DNA of 64,000 nt, taken from NCBI GenBank assembly GCA_947500845.1, contig CANMTP010000002.1, positions 186,001-250,000 of the forward strand, read 5' to 3'. Position 1 is the first letter of the stretch; each line of letters starts with the position of its first letter. Positions 8,856 through 18,268 of the stretch are shown piece by piece. Position numbers and translations under genes: made by a program. This DNA is from an uncultured Aquimarina sp. (GTDB lineage Bacteria > Bacteroidota > Bacteroidia > Flavobacteriales > Flavobacteriaceae). The notes beneath the pieces are model-generated. The model was not told the DNA's origin. It saw only the letters and a list, made by a program, of their open reading frames with translations, and made no database searches.

Positions 8856-9533
8856 ATGAGATACTTAACATCATTTATAATTGTTCTGTTTTTTGTACAA
8901 TCTATTATGTCACAAACCTATGAAGTAGGATTGATAGCAGGAGGAGCCAACTACATTGGTGATATAGGATCTACATACTATATTGCTCCCAATGATTTTG
9001 CAGTTGGTGCTATTGGAAAATGGAACAGAAGTAAGCGACACGCATTCAGAGCTTCTTTCCTATATGCCCAAATCAATGCAGATGATAGTAAGGGGGATGA
9101 CAGAAGAGAGCAAAGAGGATTAAGTTTTGATAATTCTATAAAAGAGCTATCAGTAGGGATGGAATATAATTTTTGGGATTGGTTTCTTTATGACGGCAAA
9201 CCACAATGGACCCCTTACCTTTATACTGGTATAACGGGCTTCAATTATGGTGCACAGGCTGTCGATTCAAACAATCAAATTGAAGCTTACGCCGATAAAT
9301 GGAATTTTGCAATTCCTATGGTTCTTGGAATTAAAAAGACATTAGGTAGAAATTTTGTAATTGGTGCAGAAATAGGTGCTCGATATACATTTACAGATAA
9401 TCTTGATGGTAGTGATCCTGACCCTCGATTTGGTGAAGGATTTGGTAATTTAAATAACAATGACTGGTACGTATTTACTGGCATAACATTATCTTACACC
9501 TGGGGTAGGATACCGTGTTATTGTGCATTCTAA
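8856..9533 (+). CDS. DUF6089-like outer-membrane beta-barrel protein
   Basis: A 225-residue secreted protein, predicted to be a small outer-membrane barrel. The signal peptide at residues 1-19 ends at SIMSQ. The mature part starts TYEVGLIAGGANYIGDIG and continues with alternating hydrophobic strands (YLYTGITGFNYG, FVIGAEIGARYTFTDNLDGS) to an unusual cysteine-containing end, WGRIPCYCAF. Proteins of this type (DUF6089) lie directly upstream of uppS and bamA in many flavobacteria. Here the uppS ATG is 2 bp past the stop, indicating cotranscription. The role is unknown, and the conserved placement suggests envelope assembly. Confidence 0.8.
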   Translation: MRYLTSFIIVLFFVQSIMSQTYEVGLIAGGANYIGDIGSTYYIAPNDFAVGAIGKWNRSKRHAFRASFLYAQINADDSKGDDRREQRGLSFDNSIKELSVGMEYNFWDWFLYDGKPQWTPYLYTGITGFNYGAQAVDSNNQIEAYADKWNFAIPMVLGIKKTLGRNFVIGAEIGARYTFTDNLDGSDPDPRFGEGFGNLNNNDWYVFTGITLSYTWGRIPCYCAF

Positions 9534-9535
9534 AA

Positions 9536-10273
9536 ATGGTTGATAAAAAACAATTAAATTCTAATATTCCAAAACATGTTGCCATAATTATGGATGGTAA
9601 TGGCAGATGGGCCAAAAAGAAAGGGTTCTTTAGAGCCGTTGGTCATGAAAAAGGCACCACAGCTGTACGAGAAGCTGTAGAAAGCAGTGCAGAGATTGGA
9701 GTGAAATATCTTACATTATATGCGTTTTCTACAGAGAACTGGAATAGACCAAAGCTGGAAGTAGACACTCTTATGAAGCTTTTGGTGAGTTCTCTCAAAA
9801 AAGAAATTAAAACGCTTCAGGATAACAACATTAAACTTAACGCAATTGGTAACCTGCAATCTCTGCCCAAGAAAGCCAGAACTGAACTTCTTGAGGTTAT
9901 AGAAAAGACAGAGTCCAATGACCATATGACACTTACATTAGCCCTAAGTTACGGAAGTAGAGAAGAGCTTATAAAAACTATACAAGAAATAAGTATTAAA
10001 GTTAAAAATGGTGTAATTTCGCCACATCTTATAAATGAATCAGTCATTAATGAGCATTTGTATACCAAAAATCTGCCAGATGTGGACTTATTGATACGCA
10101 CCAGTGGAGAACAACGTATCAGTAATTTTTTATTGTGGCAGATTGCGTATGCAGAATTATATTTTACAGAAATTTTATGGCCCGATTTTAAAAAAACAGA
10201 TTTGTTCGAAGCCGTATTAAATTATCAAAAAAGAGAAAGAAGATTTGGAAAAACTAGTGAGCAGCTCAGTTAA
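9536..10273 (+). CDS. uppS: Isoprenyl (undecaprenyl) diphosphate synthase
   Basis: UppS adds isopentenyl units in cis to farnesyl diphosphate to make the C55 lipid carrier for peptidoglycan and O-antigen. The protein (about 245 residues) starts MVDKKQLN and contains HVAIIMDGNGRWAKKKG with the catalytic Asp, the FSTENWNRP block, and RTSGEQRISNFLLWQIAYAE plus the ELYFTE end typical of cis-prenyltransferases. I place the start at the ATG at 9536. An upstream in-frame start would overlap the preceding gene and add an unneeded extension. It overlaps nothing and is spaced 4 bp from bamA. Confidence 0.96.
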   Translation: MVDKKQLNSNIPKHVAIIMDGNGRWAKKKGFFRAVGHEKGTTAVREAVESSAEIGVKYLTLYAFSTENWNRPKLEVDTLMKLLVSSLKKEIKTLQDNNIKLNAIGNLQSLPKKARTELLEVIEKTESNDHMTLTLALSYGSREELIKTIQEISIKVKNGVISPHLINESVINEHLYTKNLPDVDLLIRTSGEQRISNFLLWQIAYAELYFTEILWPDFKKTDLFEAVLNYQKRERRFGKTSEQLS

Positions 10274-10277
10274 AGAA

Positions 10278-12911
10278 ATGACAAAAAAATTACCATTCAC
10301 GTATTTTACGTTATTAGCATTATTAATCAACTCATTATCACTTACAGCACAAAATATACCTGGTGCTAACGGGAAAGAATATATTATAGGAGAAATCAAA
10401 GTAACCGGAACTACAAGCTACAATGAGAATACTGTAGTTACTTTTACCGGCCTTAGAAAAGGAGAACGCATTTTTCTTCCAGGAGACAAAATCAGTCAAG
10501 TGATTAAAAAACTTTGGGATCTAGAGCTATTTAGTGATATCAATTTTTATGTCACAAATATTGAAGGTGAAGTTGCCGATATCGAAATCAATATTCAGGA
10601 AGTTCCTGAGCTTAATGAAACTCGAATTGAAGGAGTAAAAAAACGTAAAGCAGAAGAATTAATTAAAGATAATAGCTTAAATAAAGGAACGAAAGTTACA
10701 GAAAATCTGATTACTACTACCCGTAATTTTATTTCTAATAAATATAAAAAAGAAGGTTTTCTTAATACTAAGGTAGTTATTAATACTACTCCGGTAAAAG
10801 ATACCGTAGCAAGCAATAAAGTAAATATGCTTGTAAGGATAGATAAAGGTGATAGAGTAAAAGTTGATAAAATAAATATCACGGGAAATGAAGAATTTTC
10901 AGATTCTAGGGTTCGTGGAGCAATGAAAAATACGAAGCAAAAGAAGCGCTTCAGATTCTGGAAAAGATCAAAATATATTAAAGCAGATTATCAAGAAGAT
11001 AAAGATAATATTGTTAAAAAATACAAAGAAAAAGGATATCGAGATGCTCGAATAGTTTCTGATACTCTAATTGTAGAGGACAACAATAGTGTTTCACTAA
11101 ATCTGAATATAGAAGAAGGTAACAGATATTATTTTGGAACTATAAATTTTCTGGGAAACAGTGTATACACCGATAGGCAATTAGCACGACAATTAGTGAT
11201 TAAAAAAGGGGACGTATATAATGGTATCCTTCTAGAAAAACAGATTTCAGACAATACTAAACCCGATGCTAATGATCTCACTAATTTATATCAGAACAAT
11301 GGATATCTTTTTTCTAGTATTGATGCCGTCGAAACCAAAGTATATAACGATACTATCGATTTTGAAATAAGAATTCGCGAAGGAAAACTTACTTATTTTG
11401 ATCATATTACTGTAACAGGAAACGACAAAACAAATGATCATGTTGTTTATAGAATTCTTCGAACTAAACCTGGTCAGAGATACAGTAAAGACTTAGTAGT
11501 AAGAACTGTTCGCGAGATTGGGCAATTAGGCTTTTTTGACCCTGAAGCATTAGAACCTCAATTTAAAAATGCAAATCCACAAGCAGGAACCATAGATATT
11601 AATTACCCAGTAGTAGAAAAAGGATCTAGTCAAATTGAACTTCAGGGAGGTTTTGGTGGAGGTGGTTTCGTTGGAACCTTAGGCCTGGCCTTCAATAATT
11701 TCTCGATAAAGAACATATTTAATGGAGAAGCGTATAGCCCATTACCTATGGGAGATGGTCAAACCTTAAGATTAAGAGCGCAAGCCAGTAGGTTTTTCCA
11801 AACCTATAGCCTTTCGTTTATAGAACCCTGGTTAGGAGGTAAGAGACCATATCAACTCTCTACTTCATTTTCACATACCATTCAGTTTTTATTTAATAAT
11901 AGAAATCGTGATGTCGATAGAGATAGTAAATTCTTAATCACAGGAGGTTCAATCGGTATTGCAAAAAGATTGAATTGGCCCGATAATTATTTTACACTAT
12001 CGCAAGCTATAAGTATTAGAAACTATAATCTAAAAAATTATAATACACGATTGTTTACTTTTGGAAACGGATCTTCAAATGATTTATCCTATACTATTGG
12101 TATAAATCGTAATAACACAACCGTAAATCCTATTTTTCCTATTGGTGGTTCAGAGTTTAACTTAGTTGCCAAACTTTCATTACCCTACTCTCTATGGGAT
12201 GGTACTGATTACAGTGCTTTAGCTGATCAAAGAGATACTCTTGAAGAAGAACAGAGTAATCTCGATCCATCAGATTCTAGAGATATTGTGCGGAGTGGCG
12301 AGATTAACGATGAAATAGGGGAGATTGATCAAGAGCGATTTAAATGGCTAGAATATTATAAAATTAAATTTGATGGAACCTGGTATACTAGACTTTTTAA
12401 TCTAGGTAAACAACCCATAGTTCTTAGAACAAGGGCAGAATATGGTTTTCTTGGAGCATACAATAATGATAGAGGAAACATTCCTTTTGAACGTTTTTTT
12501 CTTGGTGGAGATGGATTGGGAGCCACTGCCCTTGATGGTAGAGAAGTTATAGCGTTAAGAGGATATCCTAATCAATCTTTAATACCGCTAAGCAGACCGA
12601 ATAACCAAGATTTTGATGGAGACGGTGCAACAATTTATAATAAATATTCGTTAGAGCTTCGTTATCCTATTACATTAAAACCTGCTGCATCGATTTATAT
12701 GCTAGGGTTTTTAGAAGGTGGAGCATCATACGATAGTTTTAGAGAGTTTAATCCATTTCAGTTAAATCGTTCTGTCGGGGCTGGAATACGTATCTTTATG
12801 CCAGCTTTTGGATTATTGGGTATAGATTTTGGATATGGATTTGATCCTATCCCTGGTACAGTAAATGCAAATGGTTGGGAAACTCACTTTATTATAGGAC
12901 AACAGTTTTAG
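10278..12911 (+). CDS. bamA: Outer-membrane protein assembly factor BamA
   Basis: BamA is the Omp85-family core of the machinery that folds beta-barrels into the outer membrane. The product (877 residues from the ATG at 10278) starts with a signal peptide ending at SLTAQN. Several POTRA domains follow in the first half, each marked by patterns such as GEIKVTG, VRIDKGDRVKVDKINITGN and GTINFLGNSVYTD. The C-terminal half is the 16-strand barrel, with LRGYPNQSLIPLSRP (the conserved RGY/F motif of strand-loop 6) and a terminal phenylalanine (HFIIGQQF). A charged segment around the middle of the barrel region (DTLEEEQSNLDPSDSRD) looks like an extended loop. The next genes encode Skp-like chaperones that deliver its clients. 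Confidence 0.96.
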   Translation: MTKKLPFTYFTLLALLINSLSLTAQNIPGANGKEYIIGEIKVTGTTSYNENTVVTFTGLRKGERIFLPGDKISQVIKKLWDLELFSDINFYVTNIEGEVADIEINIQEVPELNETRIEGVKKRKAEELIKDNSLNKGTKVTENLITTTRNFISNKYKKEGFLNTKVVINTTPVKDTVASNKVNMLVRIDKGDRVKVDKINITGNEEFSDSRVRGAMKNTKQKKRFRFWKRSKYIKADYQEDKDNIVKKYKEKGYRDARIVSDTLIVEDNNSVSLNLNIEEGNRYYFGTINFLGNSVYTDRQLARQLVIKKGDVYNGILLEKQISDNTKPDANDLTNLYQNNGYLFSSIDAVETKVYNDTIDFEIRIREGKLTYFDHITVTGNDKTNDHVVYRILRTKPGQRYSKDLVVRTVREIGQLGFFDPEALEPQFKNANPQAGTIDINYPVVEKGSSQIELQGGFGGGGFVGTLGLAFNNFSIKNIFNGEAYSPLPMGDGQTLRLRAQASRFFQTYSLSFIEPWLGGKRPYQLSTSFSHTIQFLFNNRNRDVDRDSKFLITGGSIGIAKRLNWPDNYFTLSQAISIRNYNLKNYNTRLFTFGNGSSNDLSYTIGINRNNTTVNPIFPIGGSEFNLVAKLSLPYSLWDGTDYSALADQRDTLEEEQSNLDPSDSRDIVRSGEINDEIGEIDQERFKWLEYYKIKFDGTWYTRLFNLGKQPIVLRTRAEYGFLGAYNNDRGNIPFERFFLGGDGLGATALDGREVIALRGYPNQSLIPLSRPNNQDFDGDGATIYNKYSLELRYPITLKPAASIYMLGFLEGGASYDSFREFNPFQLNRSVGAGIRIFMPAFGLLGIDFGYGFDPIPGTVNANGWETHFIIGQQF

Positions 12912-12946
12912 GTTTGGCACGATTATTTCAATATACACAAAGAATT

Positions 12947-13816
12947 ATGAAAACAAAGGGTCTTTTACTAGTTGTAATAATCAGTTTTTTATTTTTCGCG
13001 AACTCAGTTCAAGCACAGAAAGGTATTAGAATTGGTTATATTGATATGGATTATATTCTAGAAAATGTAGCAGAATATAATGAAGCTTCTGCAGATCTTG
13101 AAAAGAAAGTACAAAAATGGAAGGTGGAGATCGAGGCTGAGCTTAAAAATGTAGAAGAAATGCGCAAAGACCTTAATAATGAAAGGGTTTTGCTTACCAA
13201 AGAATTGATTGAAGAAAGAGAAGAAGACATTTTTTTTAAAGAAAAAGAAATATTAGAATATCAACAAAAGAGATTTGGTCCTAATGGAGATTTGTTTATT
13301 CAGAAAAGAAGATTAGTTCAACCTGTACAAGATCAAGTTTTTATAGCGGTACAAGAGATCGCAAAAAATAAAAAATATGATTTTATTTTTGATAAATCTG
13401 CTGATATCGTAATGTTATATTCTGCAGATCGATATGATATAAGTGATCAGGTTCTATTAAGATTGAATAGAGCTTCAAAAAGAAAGCAGTTAACTACGAA
13501 AAAAGAGAAAAAATCTCTTGAAAGAACTGAGAAAAGAAATGTAGAGCAAGAAAAGGAAGTAAGCGATAGAGAGAGAGCTGTTCAACAAAAGATAACTGAA
13601 AGAGAAAGGTTGCTAGAGGAACGTAAAGCAGAAAGAGATTCTATAAGAGTCGCTAAGAAGAAAGAATTTGAAGAAAGAAGAGCGAGGTTACTAGAATTAC
13701 AAAAAAGAAAAAAAGATTCTATTAACACCTTAAAAGAACAAAAAGAAAAATTAAAAGAAGATGGAACTTCGTCTAATTCTAATAAAATTAATGAAAACGA
13801 AAATCCAAATAATTGA
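12947..13816 (+). CDS. OmpH/Skp-family periplasmic chaperone, long form
   Basis: Skp-family proteins hold unfolded outer-membrane proteins in the periplasm. This 289-residue version starts at the ATG at 12947 with a signal peptide ending SVQAQ. The Skp body begins with RIGYIDMDYILENVAEY and continues as a long coiled coil. The C-terminal ~110 residues are an extra, highly charged Lys/Glu/Arg segment not present in standard Skp (about 160 residues). The 24 codons upstream of the chosen start overlap bamA and lack a signal sequence, so they are not counted. It sits 35 bp after bamA and just before a second Skp gene. Confidence 0.9.
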   Translation: MKTKGLLLVVIISFLFFANSVQAQKGIRIGYIDMDYILENVAEYNEASADLEKKVQKWKVEIEAELKNVEEMRKDLNNERVLLTKELIEEREEDIFFKEKEILEYQQKRFGPNGDLFIQKRRLVQPVQDQVFIAVQEIAKNKKYDFIFDKSADIVMLYSADRYDISDQVLLRLNRASKRKQLTTKKEKKSLERTEKRNVEQEKEVSDRERAVQQKITERERLLEERKAERDSIRVAKKKEFEERRARLLELQKRKKDSINTLKEQKEKLKEDGTSSNSNKINENENPNN

Positions 13817-13860
13817 AAAACGAATAATAAATTTATAACACCCTTTAATATTAATTACAA

Positions 13861-14370
13861 ATGAAACAATTTAGAACATTACTAATAGCTTTTGCACTTA
13901 CAATAGGAACATCAAGTTTTGTGAACGCTCAATCAAAGGTTGCGCATATCGCATCGCAGGAGCTAGTAGAATCCATGCCTGCATTTAAAGCTGCTAAAAG
14001 TGAAATTGAAAAACTTAATAAAACATATGATGCCGAAATAAGAAATATGGTTTTGGAATTGCAAAATACAATTAAGAAATATTCTCAAGAAGCCGAAACT
14101 AAAACTGATGAGGAAAACCTAAAAAGACAGCAGGAAATTCAAGCTACAGAGAAAAGCATTAATGATTACAGACAAAATGCACTTAAGGATCTTCAGAAAA
14201 AAGAAATCGAATTGATGAAGCCCATTTATGAGCAAGCCCGTACTTCTATTCAGAAAGTTGCCAGAGCACAAGGATTTCAGTATGTATTAGATTCTACTAC
14301 GGGAACCGGAGTAATTATGGCAGATGGTAAAGATCTTATGGCAGATGTAAAGAAAGATTTAGGAATTTAA
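13861..14370 (+). CDS. OmpH/Skp-family periplasmic chaperone, standard form
   Basis: A 169-residue Skp-type chaperone. The signal peptide at about residues 1-23 ends SSFVNAQ. The mature protein begins KVAHIASQELVESMPAFK, typical of OmpH, followed by a charged helical hairpin (KYSQEAETKTDEENLKRQQE) and a C-terminal beta segment GFQYVLDSTTGTGVIMADGKDL. Length is that of standard Skp. It lies 44 bp after the long Skp paralogue and is followed by a perfect terminator, so it closes the uppS-bamA unit. Confidence 0.93.
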   Translation: MKQFRTLLIAFALTIGTSSFVNAQSKVAHIASQELVESMPAFKAAKSEIEKLNKTYDAEIRNMVLELQNTIKKYSQEAETKTDEENLKRQQEIQATEKSINDYRQNALKDLQKKEIELMKPIYEQARTSIQKVARAQGFQYVLDSTTGTGVIMADGKDLMADVKKDLGI

Positions 14371-14394
14371 TAGCTTCTCTAAATAAAAATATTG

Positions 14395-14426
14395 AAAAAC
14401 AGTAAGAAGCTATTCTTACTGTTTTT
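14395..14426 (+). terminator. Rho-independent terminator closing the bamA-ompH operon
   Basis: A perfect 14-bp stem (AAAAACAGTAAGAA with TTCTTACTGTTTTT) around loop GCTA, ending in a T-run. It lies 25 bp past the second Skp gene and upstream of the murI ATG, so it also shows that a nearby upstream TTG at 14392 is not the murI start. Confidence 0.9.
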
Positions 14427-14442
14427 TACTTTTGGAGCCATC

Positions 14443-15237
14443 ATGACACAACAACGACCTATCGGTATATTTGATTCTGGAGTTGGGGGAACCTCTATTT
14501 GGAAAGAGATTACTCATATATTACCCCATGAAGACACCATCTATCTGGCAGATAGTAAGTATGCCCCATATGGAAAAAGAAGTAAAGAAGAAATTCTTGC
14601 CTTAAGTATTAAAAACACAGAAAAACTTTTAGAGTTAAACTGTAAAATTATTATAGTGGCCTGTAATACGGCCACTACAAATGCCATTAAAGAATTAAGA
14701 GCCACCTACGATGTTCCGTTTATAGGTATAGAACCCGCTATCAAGCCGGCTGCAATTCATACCAAAACCAAAAAAGTTGGGGTTCTTGCTACAAAAGGCA
14801 CATTATCCAGTGAATTGTTTGCCAAAACCTCAGATCTATATGCCAGAAATATTGAAGTAATCGAAGTAATTGGTACCGGATTAGTAGAACTTATAGAAGC
14901 AGGACTAATAAACAGTCCTGAAATGTTTTCATTGTTAAAATCTTATCTTGATCCTATGCTAGATCTAAACATTGATTATCTTGTTCTAGGATGTAGCCAC
15001 TACCCTTACCTAATTCCTACCTTAGAAAAAATTCTTTCTGATAAAGTTACCATTATCGATTCTGGTGAAGCCGTAGCACGTCAGACCAAAGCAATATTAG
15101 CATCTAATAATATTTTAAATACAACTTCGCAAAAAGGCACTCATCAACTTTTTACCAATGAAAATGTCTATACGCTGCAAAGTCTTTTAACATCAAACAC
15201 TAATATTACATATACGATTAATACGCTTGATTTTTAA
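14443..15237 (+). CDS. murI: Glutamate racemase
   Basis: MurI converts L- to D-glutamate for peptidoglycan in a cofactor-independent reaction using two cysteines. The protein (264 residues from the ATG at 14443) begins MTQQRPIGIFDSGVGGTSIW, with the FDSGVGG motif. It shows ADSKYAPYGKRS, the first catalytic Cys in IIVACNTATTNA, and the second in LGCSHYPYL. An in-frame TTG at 14392 would give an extra hydrophobic leader, but that stretch forms a perfect terminator hairpin at 14395-14426, so the ATG at 14443 is preferred. MurI here is convergent with the LytTR regulator gene, 7 bp away. Confidence 0.95.
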   Translation: MTQQRPIGIFDSGVGGTSIWKEITHILPHEDTIYLADSKYAPYGKRSKEEILALSIKNTEKLLELNCKIIIVACNTATTNAIKELRATYDVPFIGIEPAIKPAAIHTKTKKVGVLATKGTLSSELFAKTSDLYARNIEVIEVIGTGLVELIEAGLINSPEMFSLLKSYLDPMLDLNIDYLVLGCSHYPYLIPTLEKILSDKVTIIDSGEAVARQTKAILASNNILNTTSQKGTHQLFTNENVYTLQSLLTSNTNITYTINTLDF

Positions 15238-15244
15238 CACAAGA

Positions 15245-15976
15245 TTATTTGAAATAGTCCAAAAGCGCTCCTTTTTTGGAAGAAGAAACTGATAATTCTT
15301 TTCCTGAAGCAATTACTATACTCCCACCCTTGCCTTTTCTATACCTGGTTATTTTATTCACATTCACCAAATAGCTCTTATGTATCCTTGCGAAACCTTG
15401 AGTATTTAGTGAGTCTTCAAAATACTTAAGTGTTTTACTAACCAATCTTTGTCCTTGTTCCAGAAATATCTTGGTATAATTATCATCTGCCTGGCAATAC
15501 AAAATCTCAGAAATATTGAGTACCTCAAAACCATCTTGTTGAGGTATGGTAATTTTGTCCTCGACTACAGTTATCTTAGGCACTAAAACAGCATCCTGAA
15601 GGTCTGCCTCTCGCTGTTTTATATGAGCCACATGATCAACTGCTTTGATTAGATTGTCTATTGCAATAGGTTTTAACAAATAGTATGTAGCCTGAGCATT
15701 TAAAGCATCTACAGCATAGTGATCATAAGCAGTAACAAAAACGATCTCGAATGCACGATCAGGCACCTGCTCTAAAAGATCAAAGGCATTTCCATAAGGC
15801 ATTTCTACATCTAAGAATAGCATATCTGGTGTATGTGATTTTAATAAAGCTAAGGTTTCTTGCACACTTCCAGCTTCTCCTAAAACACTAACAGAAGGGC
15901 AATACTTTTTTAAATAATTTCTGAGGATAGTTCTACCATTTGCCTCGTCGTCTACAATAATTGCGGTTAAATTCAT
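15245..15976 (-). CDS. LytTR-family response regulator
   Basis: A 243-residue two-component regulator. The receiver domain (about 1-125) has the acidic pair in IIVDDEANGR, the phospho-acceptor Asp at about 56 in MLFLDVEMP, the switch Thr/Ser in FVTAYDH and the conserved Lys in LLKPI. The C-terminal DNA-binding LytTR domain (about 145-243) contains ILYCQADDNYTKIFLEQG, the FARIHKSYLVNVNKI block and SSSKKGALLDYFK. LytTR proteins bind imperfect direct repeats. It lies 22 bp downstream of the sensor kinase gene on the same strand, so the two form a cotranscribed LytS/LytT-type pair. Target genes cannot be read from the sequence. Confidence 0.93.
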   Translation of the reverse strand: MNLTAIIVDDEANGRTILRNYLKKYCPSVSVLGEAGSVQETLALLKSHTPDMLFLDVEMPYGNAFDLLEQVPDRAFEIVFVTAYDHYAVDALNAQATYYLLKPIAIDNLIKAVDHVAHIKQREADLQDAVLVPKITVVEDKITIPQQDGFEVLNISEILYCQADDNYTKIFLEQGQRLVSKTLKYFEDSLNTQGFARIHKSYLVNVNKITRYRKGKGGSIVIASGKELSVSSSKKGALLDYFK

Positions 15977-15998
15977 ATGCCAAAATTTAATACTCTTC

Positions 15999-18221
15999 TT
16001 AGGTATCTTTTTTAAGAGTTAATTTTACTTCGGTTCCTTCGGTACTATCTTCTAGATCAGAAATGAAGACATCAACCTTATCTTTATACATCTTATTGAG
16101 TATAGCTATTCGTTTTTTGATATTACCCATCCCCCTGGACTTCTGCATTTTCTGATTACTAGTTTTGAGATCTTGTGATTTCTTGCGCCCAATACCGTTA
16201 TCAGTAATCAAAATTTCTATTTTATCACTATCAATTTTTTTAAACTTTATAGATAATATCCCTTTTTCTGATTTGTACCGTAAGCCATGCCACACGGCAT
16301 TTTCTACATAAGGTTGCAGTAACATGGGCGGAATCATATATTCGGATACATTAATTTCGGGATCAACATCTATAGTGTAGTCAAACTTATCCTGAAATCT
16401 AAAATGCTCTAACTGCACATATACCTGTAATAATTCAATTTCTTTTTCTAGCGGGATAAAATCTTGTTCACTATTTTCCAGAACAGCTCTCATCAATACC
16501 GAAAAATCAGTCAAATATCGATTGGCTGTTCGTTCATCACTAGCAGCTATAAATGTGTTAACAGAATTTAAAGCATTAAAAATAAAATGAGGATTCATTT
16601 GAGATCTTAATGACTTTAAAGCCAGAAGATTATTGGCATATCGCTGTTGCTTCATGTTTCGGTACATCAGATAAGCTGCAAAAAGCAGTAAAATCGTAAG
16701 ACCTATTAAAAAGTAAATTACAATTTGTTGTCGTATAGTTTGTTGGTTTGCCAATTGTTGAGATGCCAAAGCCAACTCATACCGGGTTTCACTAAGCTCT
16801 CTATCTTTTTCTAAGGTCGCAATGCGATTTGCACTGGTTGCCAACTCTCTTCTAAATCGGGCAGCTTGCGATATTTCCTGATCTTTTTGAATATATAGCT
16901 TATCAATGATTACTTCATATTCTTCAAAAGCTTCAGATGCCTTTTTTAATTCTCCTTTTTCTCTATATACTTCTCCTAGCTTTCGGGTAGCGTCTTTTTG
17001 AACTATCAAATCATTCTTTGACTCGGCTTCTTTAATACTTTCATCTAGATATGTGATTGCTTCATCATATTTTTCCTGAGCAGCAAACGCATTCGCTATT
17101 TTATAATTCTGTACTTGTGGAGTGAGTGATTTATCTTGTTCTGCTGTAGATGAAGCATTAGAATCGTTTTGTCCCTCTTCTTCTATTTCTTCGATATCTT
17201 CAAGCGCTTCTTTTCTAAGCCGTATCTCTTTATCAAAACTTTTACTTTTACTATAAAAATCGGCTGCTACGCTACGCTGTCTTGCCGCTGTTTTTTTATC
17301 TTTCTGATTTGCCAGTTGTACAGAACTGTCCAAATACTCTTCGGCGTCCGACATATTCCCTTGCTGTTGCAGCAGTTCAGCCAATTTTGAATTCAATAAG
17401 ATCACTTTATCATCTAGTCCTTTACGTTGGCTTAATGACAGTGCTTTATTATAATTGGTAATTGCTTCAGTAGTCTTTTCTAATCCAACATAACTATCTC
17501 CCAAACCTTCATAAATCATGACTCTTTGATTAGAATTTAGCCTGGATCTCTGCAGTTCATTGAATGTCTTTGACGCCTCCTGATAGTTCTTGTTTTCTAA
17601 TCGTGCGTTTCCTAACTTGATTTTTACTTCAGTATCATACCTATTGTTCAGACTTATCTGATAATTACTTTCAGCCAAATCATGTTGCTTCCAGTAATCA
17701 TAAATATCGGCAAGCGTTTCATACAACTTAGCTTTTTTGTCATCTGCATTTGGATCATTATCACGTAGATTTTCTAAGGCTTTAGTGATGTATTCTATAC
17801 TGGTTGTTGCATCTTCATTTAAAAATTGCTTTGCCGCTTTTAGATTATCTTCAAATATAGATTGACTCGACTCTACTTTTTTGCTCCTTCTTGCAGACTC
17901 TTCAGGATAATCTTTAACCAAAACATCAATTCTCTGATTATCCTTTATAGTATAGCGTACTGTTGTAAAGCTACCATGACTAATAACAAGTTCGTCACCA
18001 ACCCTGGCTTCTATCCTAAAGTCCCCAAAAACATCTGTGGTAACAGTTCTTGCTCCCAATACGGTAACTTCTGCCCCTTGCACTGGCTCTCTGGTACGTT
18101 CATCTTTTACCGAACCTTTGATACTAATTCGTGCTAAGTCTCTTAAAGCAGGGGGGTTCTGAGCAAAAGCCACAAAAGGCAAAAGCCAAAACACCGCTAT
18201 TATCAAACTAATCTTTTTCAT
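15999..18221 (-). CDS. TPR-containing LytS-type sensor histidine kinase with an N-terminal carboxypeptidase-regulatory-like domain
   Basis: A 740-residue membrane sensor. The signal peptide (1-20) ends at AFAQN. Residues about 30-105 (ISIKGSVKDERTREPVQGAEVTVLG) look like a carboxypeptidase-regulatory-like beta sandwich of the type that starts TonB-dependent receptors. Residues about 125-460 form tetratricopeptide repeats. One membrane helix lies at about 497-520. The C-terminal His_kinase/HATPase unit has SLRSQMNPHFIFNALNSVN with the phospho-His at about 542, the N-box region and ITDNGIGRKKS. The layout fits flavobacterial TPR kinases facing the periplasm, but the extra N-terminal domain is uncommon. 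It is cotranscribed with the LytTR regulator and is divergent from the VWA lipoprotein gene. Confidence 0.9.
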   Translation of the reverse strand: MKKISLIIAVFWLLPFVAFAQNPPALRDLARISIKGSVKDERTREPVQGAEVTVLGARTVTTDVFGDFRIEARVGDELVISHGSFTTVRYTIKDNQRIDVLVKDYPEESARRSKKVESSQSIFEDNLKAAKQFLNEDATTSIEYITKALENLRDNDPNADDKKAKLYETLADIYDYWKQHDLAESNYQISLNNRYDTEVKIKLGNARLENKNYQEASKTFNELQRSRLNSNQRVMIYEGLGDSYVGLEKTTEAITNYNKALSLSQRKGLDDKVILLNSKLAELLQQQGNMSDAEEYLDSSVQLANQKDKKTAARQRSVAADFYSKSKSFDKEIRLRKEALEDIEEIEEEGQNDSNASSTAEQDKSLTPQVQNYKIANAFAAQEKYDEAITYLDESIKEAESKNDLIVQKDATRKLGEVYREKGELKKASEAFEEYEVIIDKLYIQKDQEISQAARFRRELATSANRIATLEKDRELSETRYELALASQQLANQQTIRQQIVIYFLIGLTILLLFAAYLMYRNMKQQRYANNLLALKSLRSQMNPHFIFNALNSVNTFIAASDERTANRYLTDFSVLMRAVLENSEQDFIPLEKEIELLQVYVQLEHFRFQDKFDYTIDVDPEINVSEYMIPPMLLQPYVENAVWHGLRYKSEKGILSIKFKKIDSDKIEILITDNGIGRKKSQDLKTSNQKMQKSRGMGNIKKRIAILNKMYKDKVDVFISDLEDSTEGTEVKLTLKKDT

Positions 18222-18268
18222 CCCTTACTCATACAATATCATAAACTTACTTTATTTAAATGGAATTA

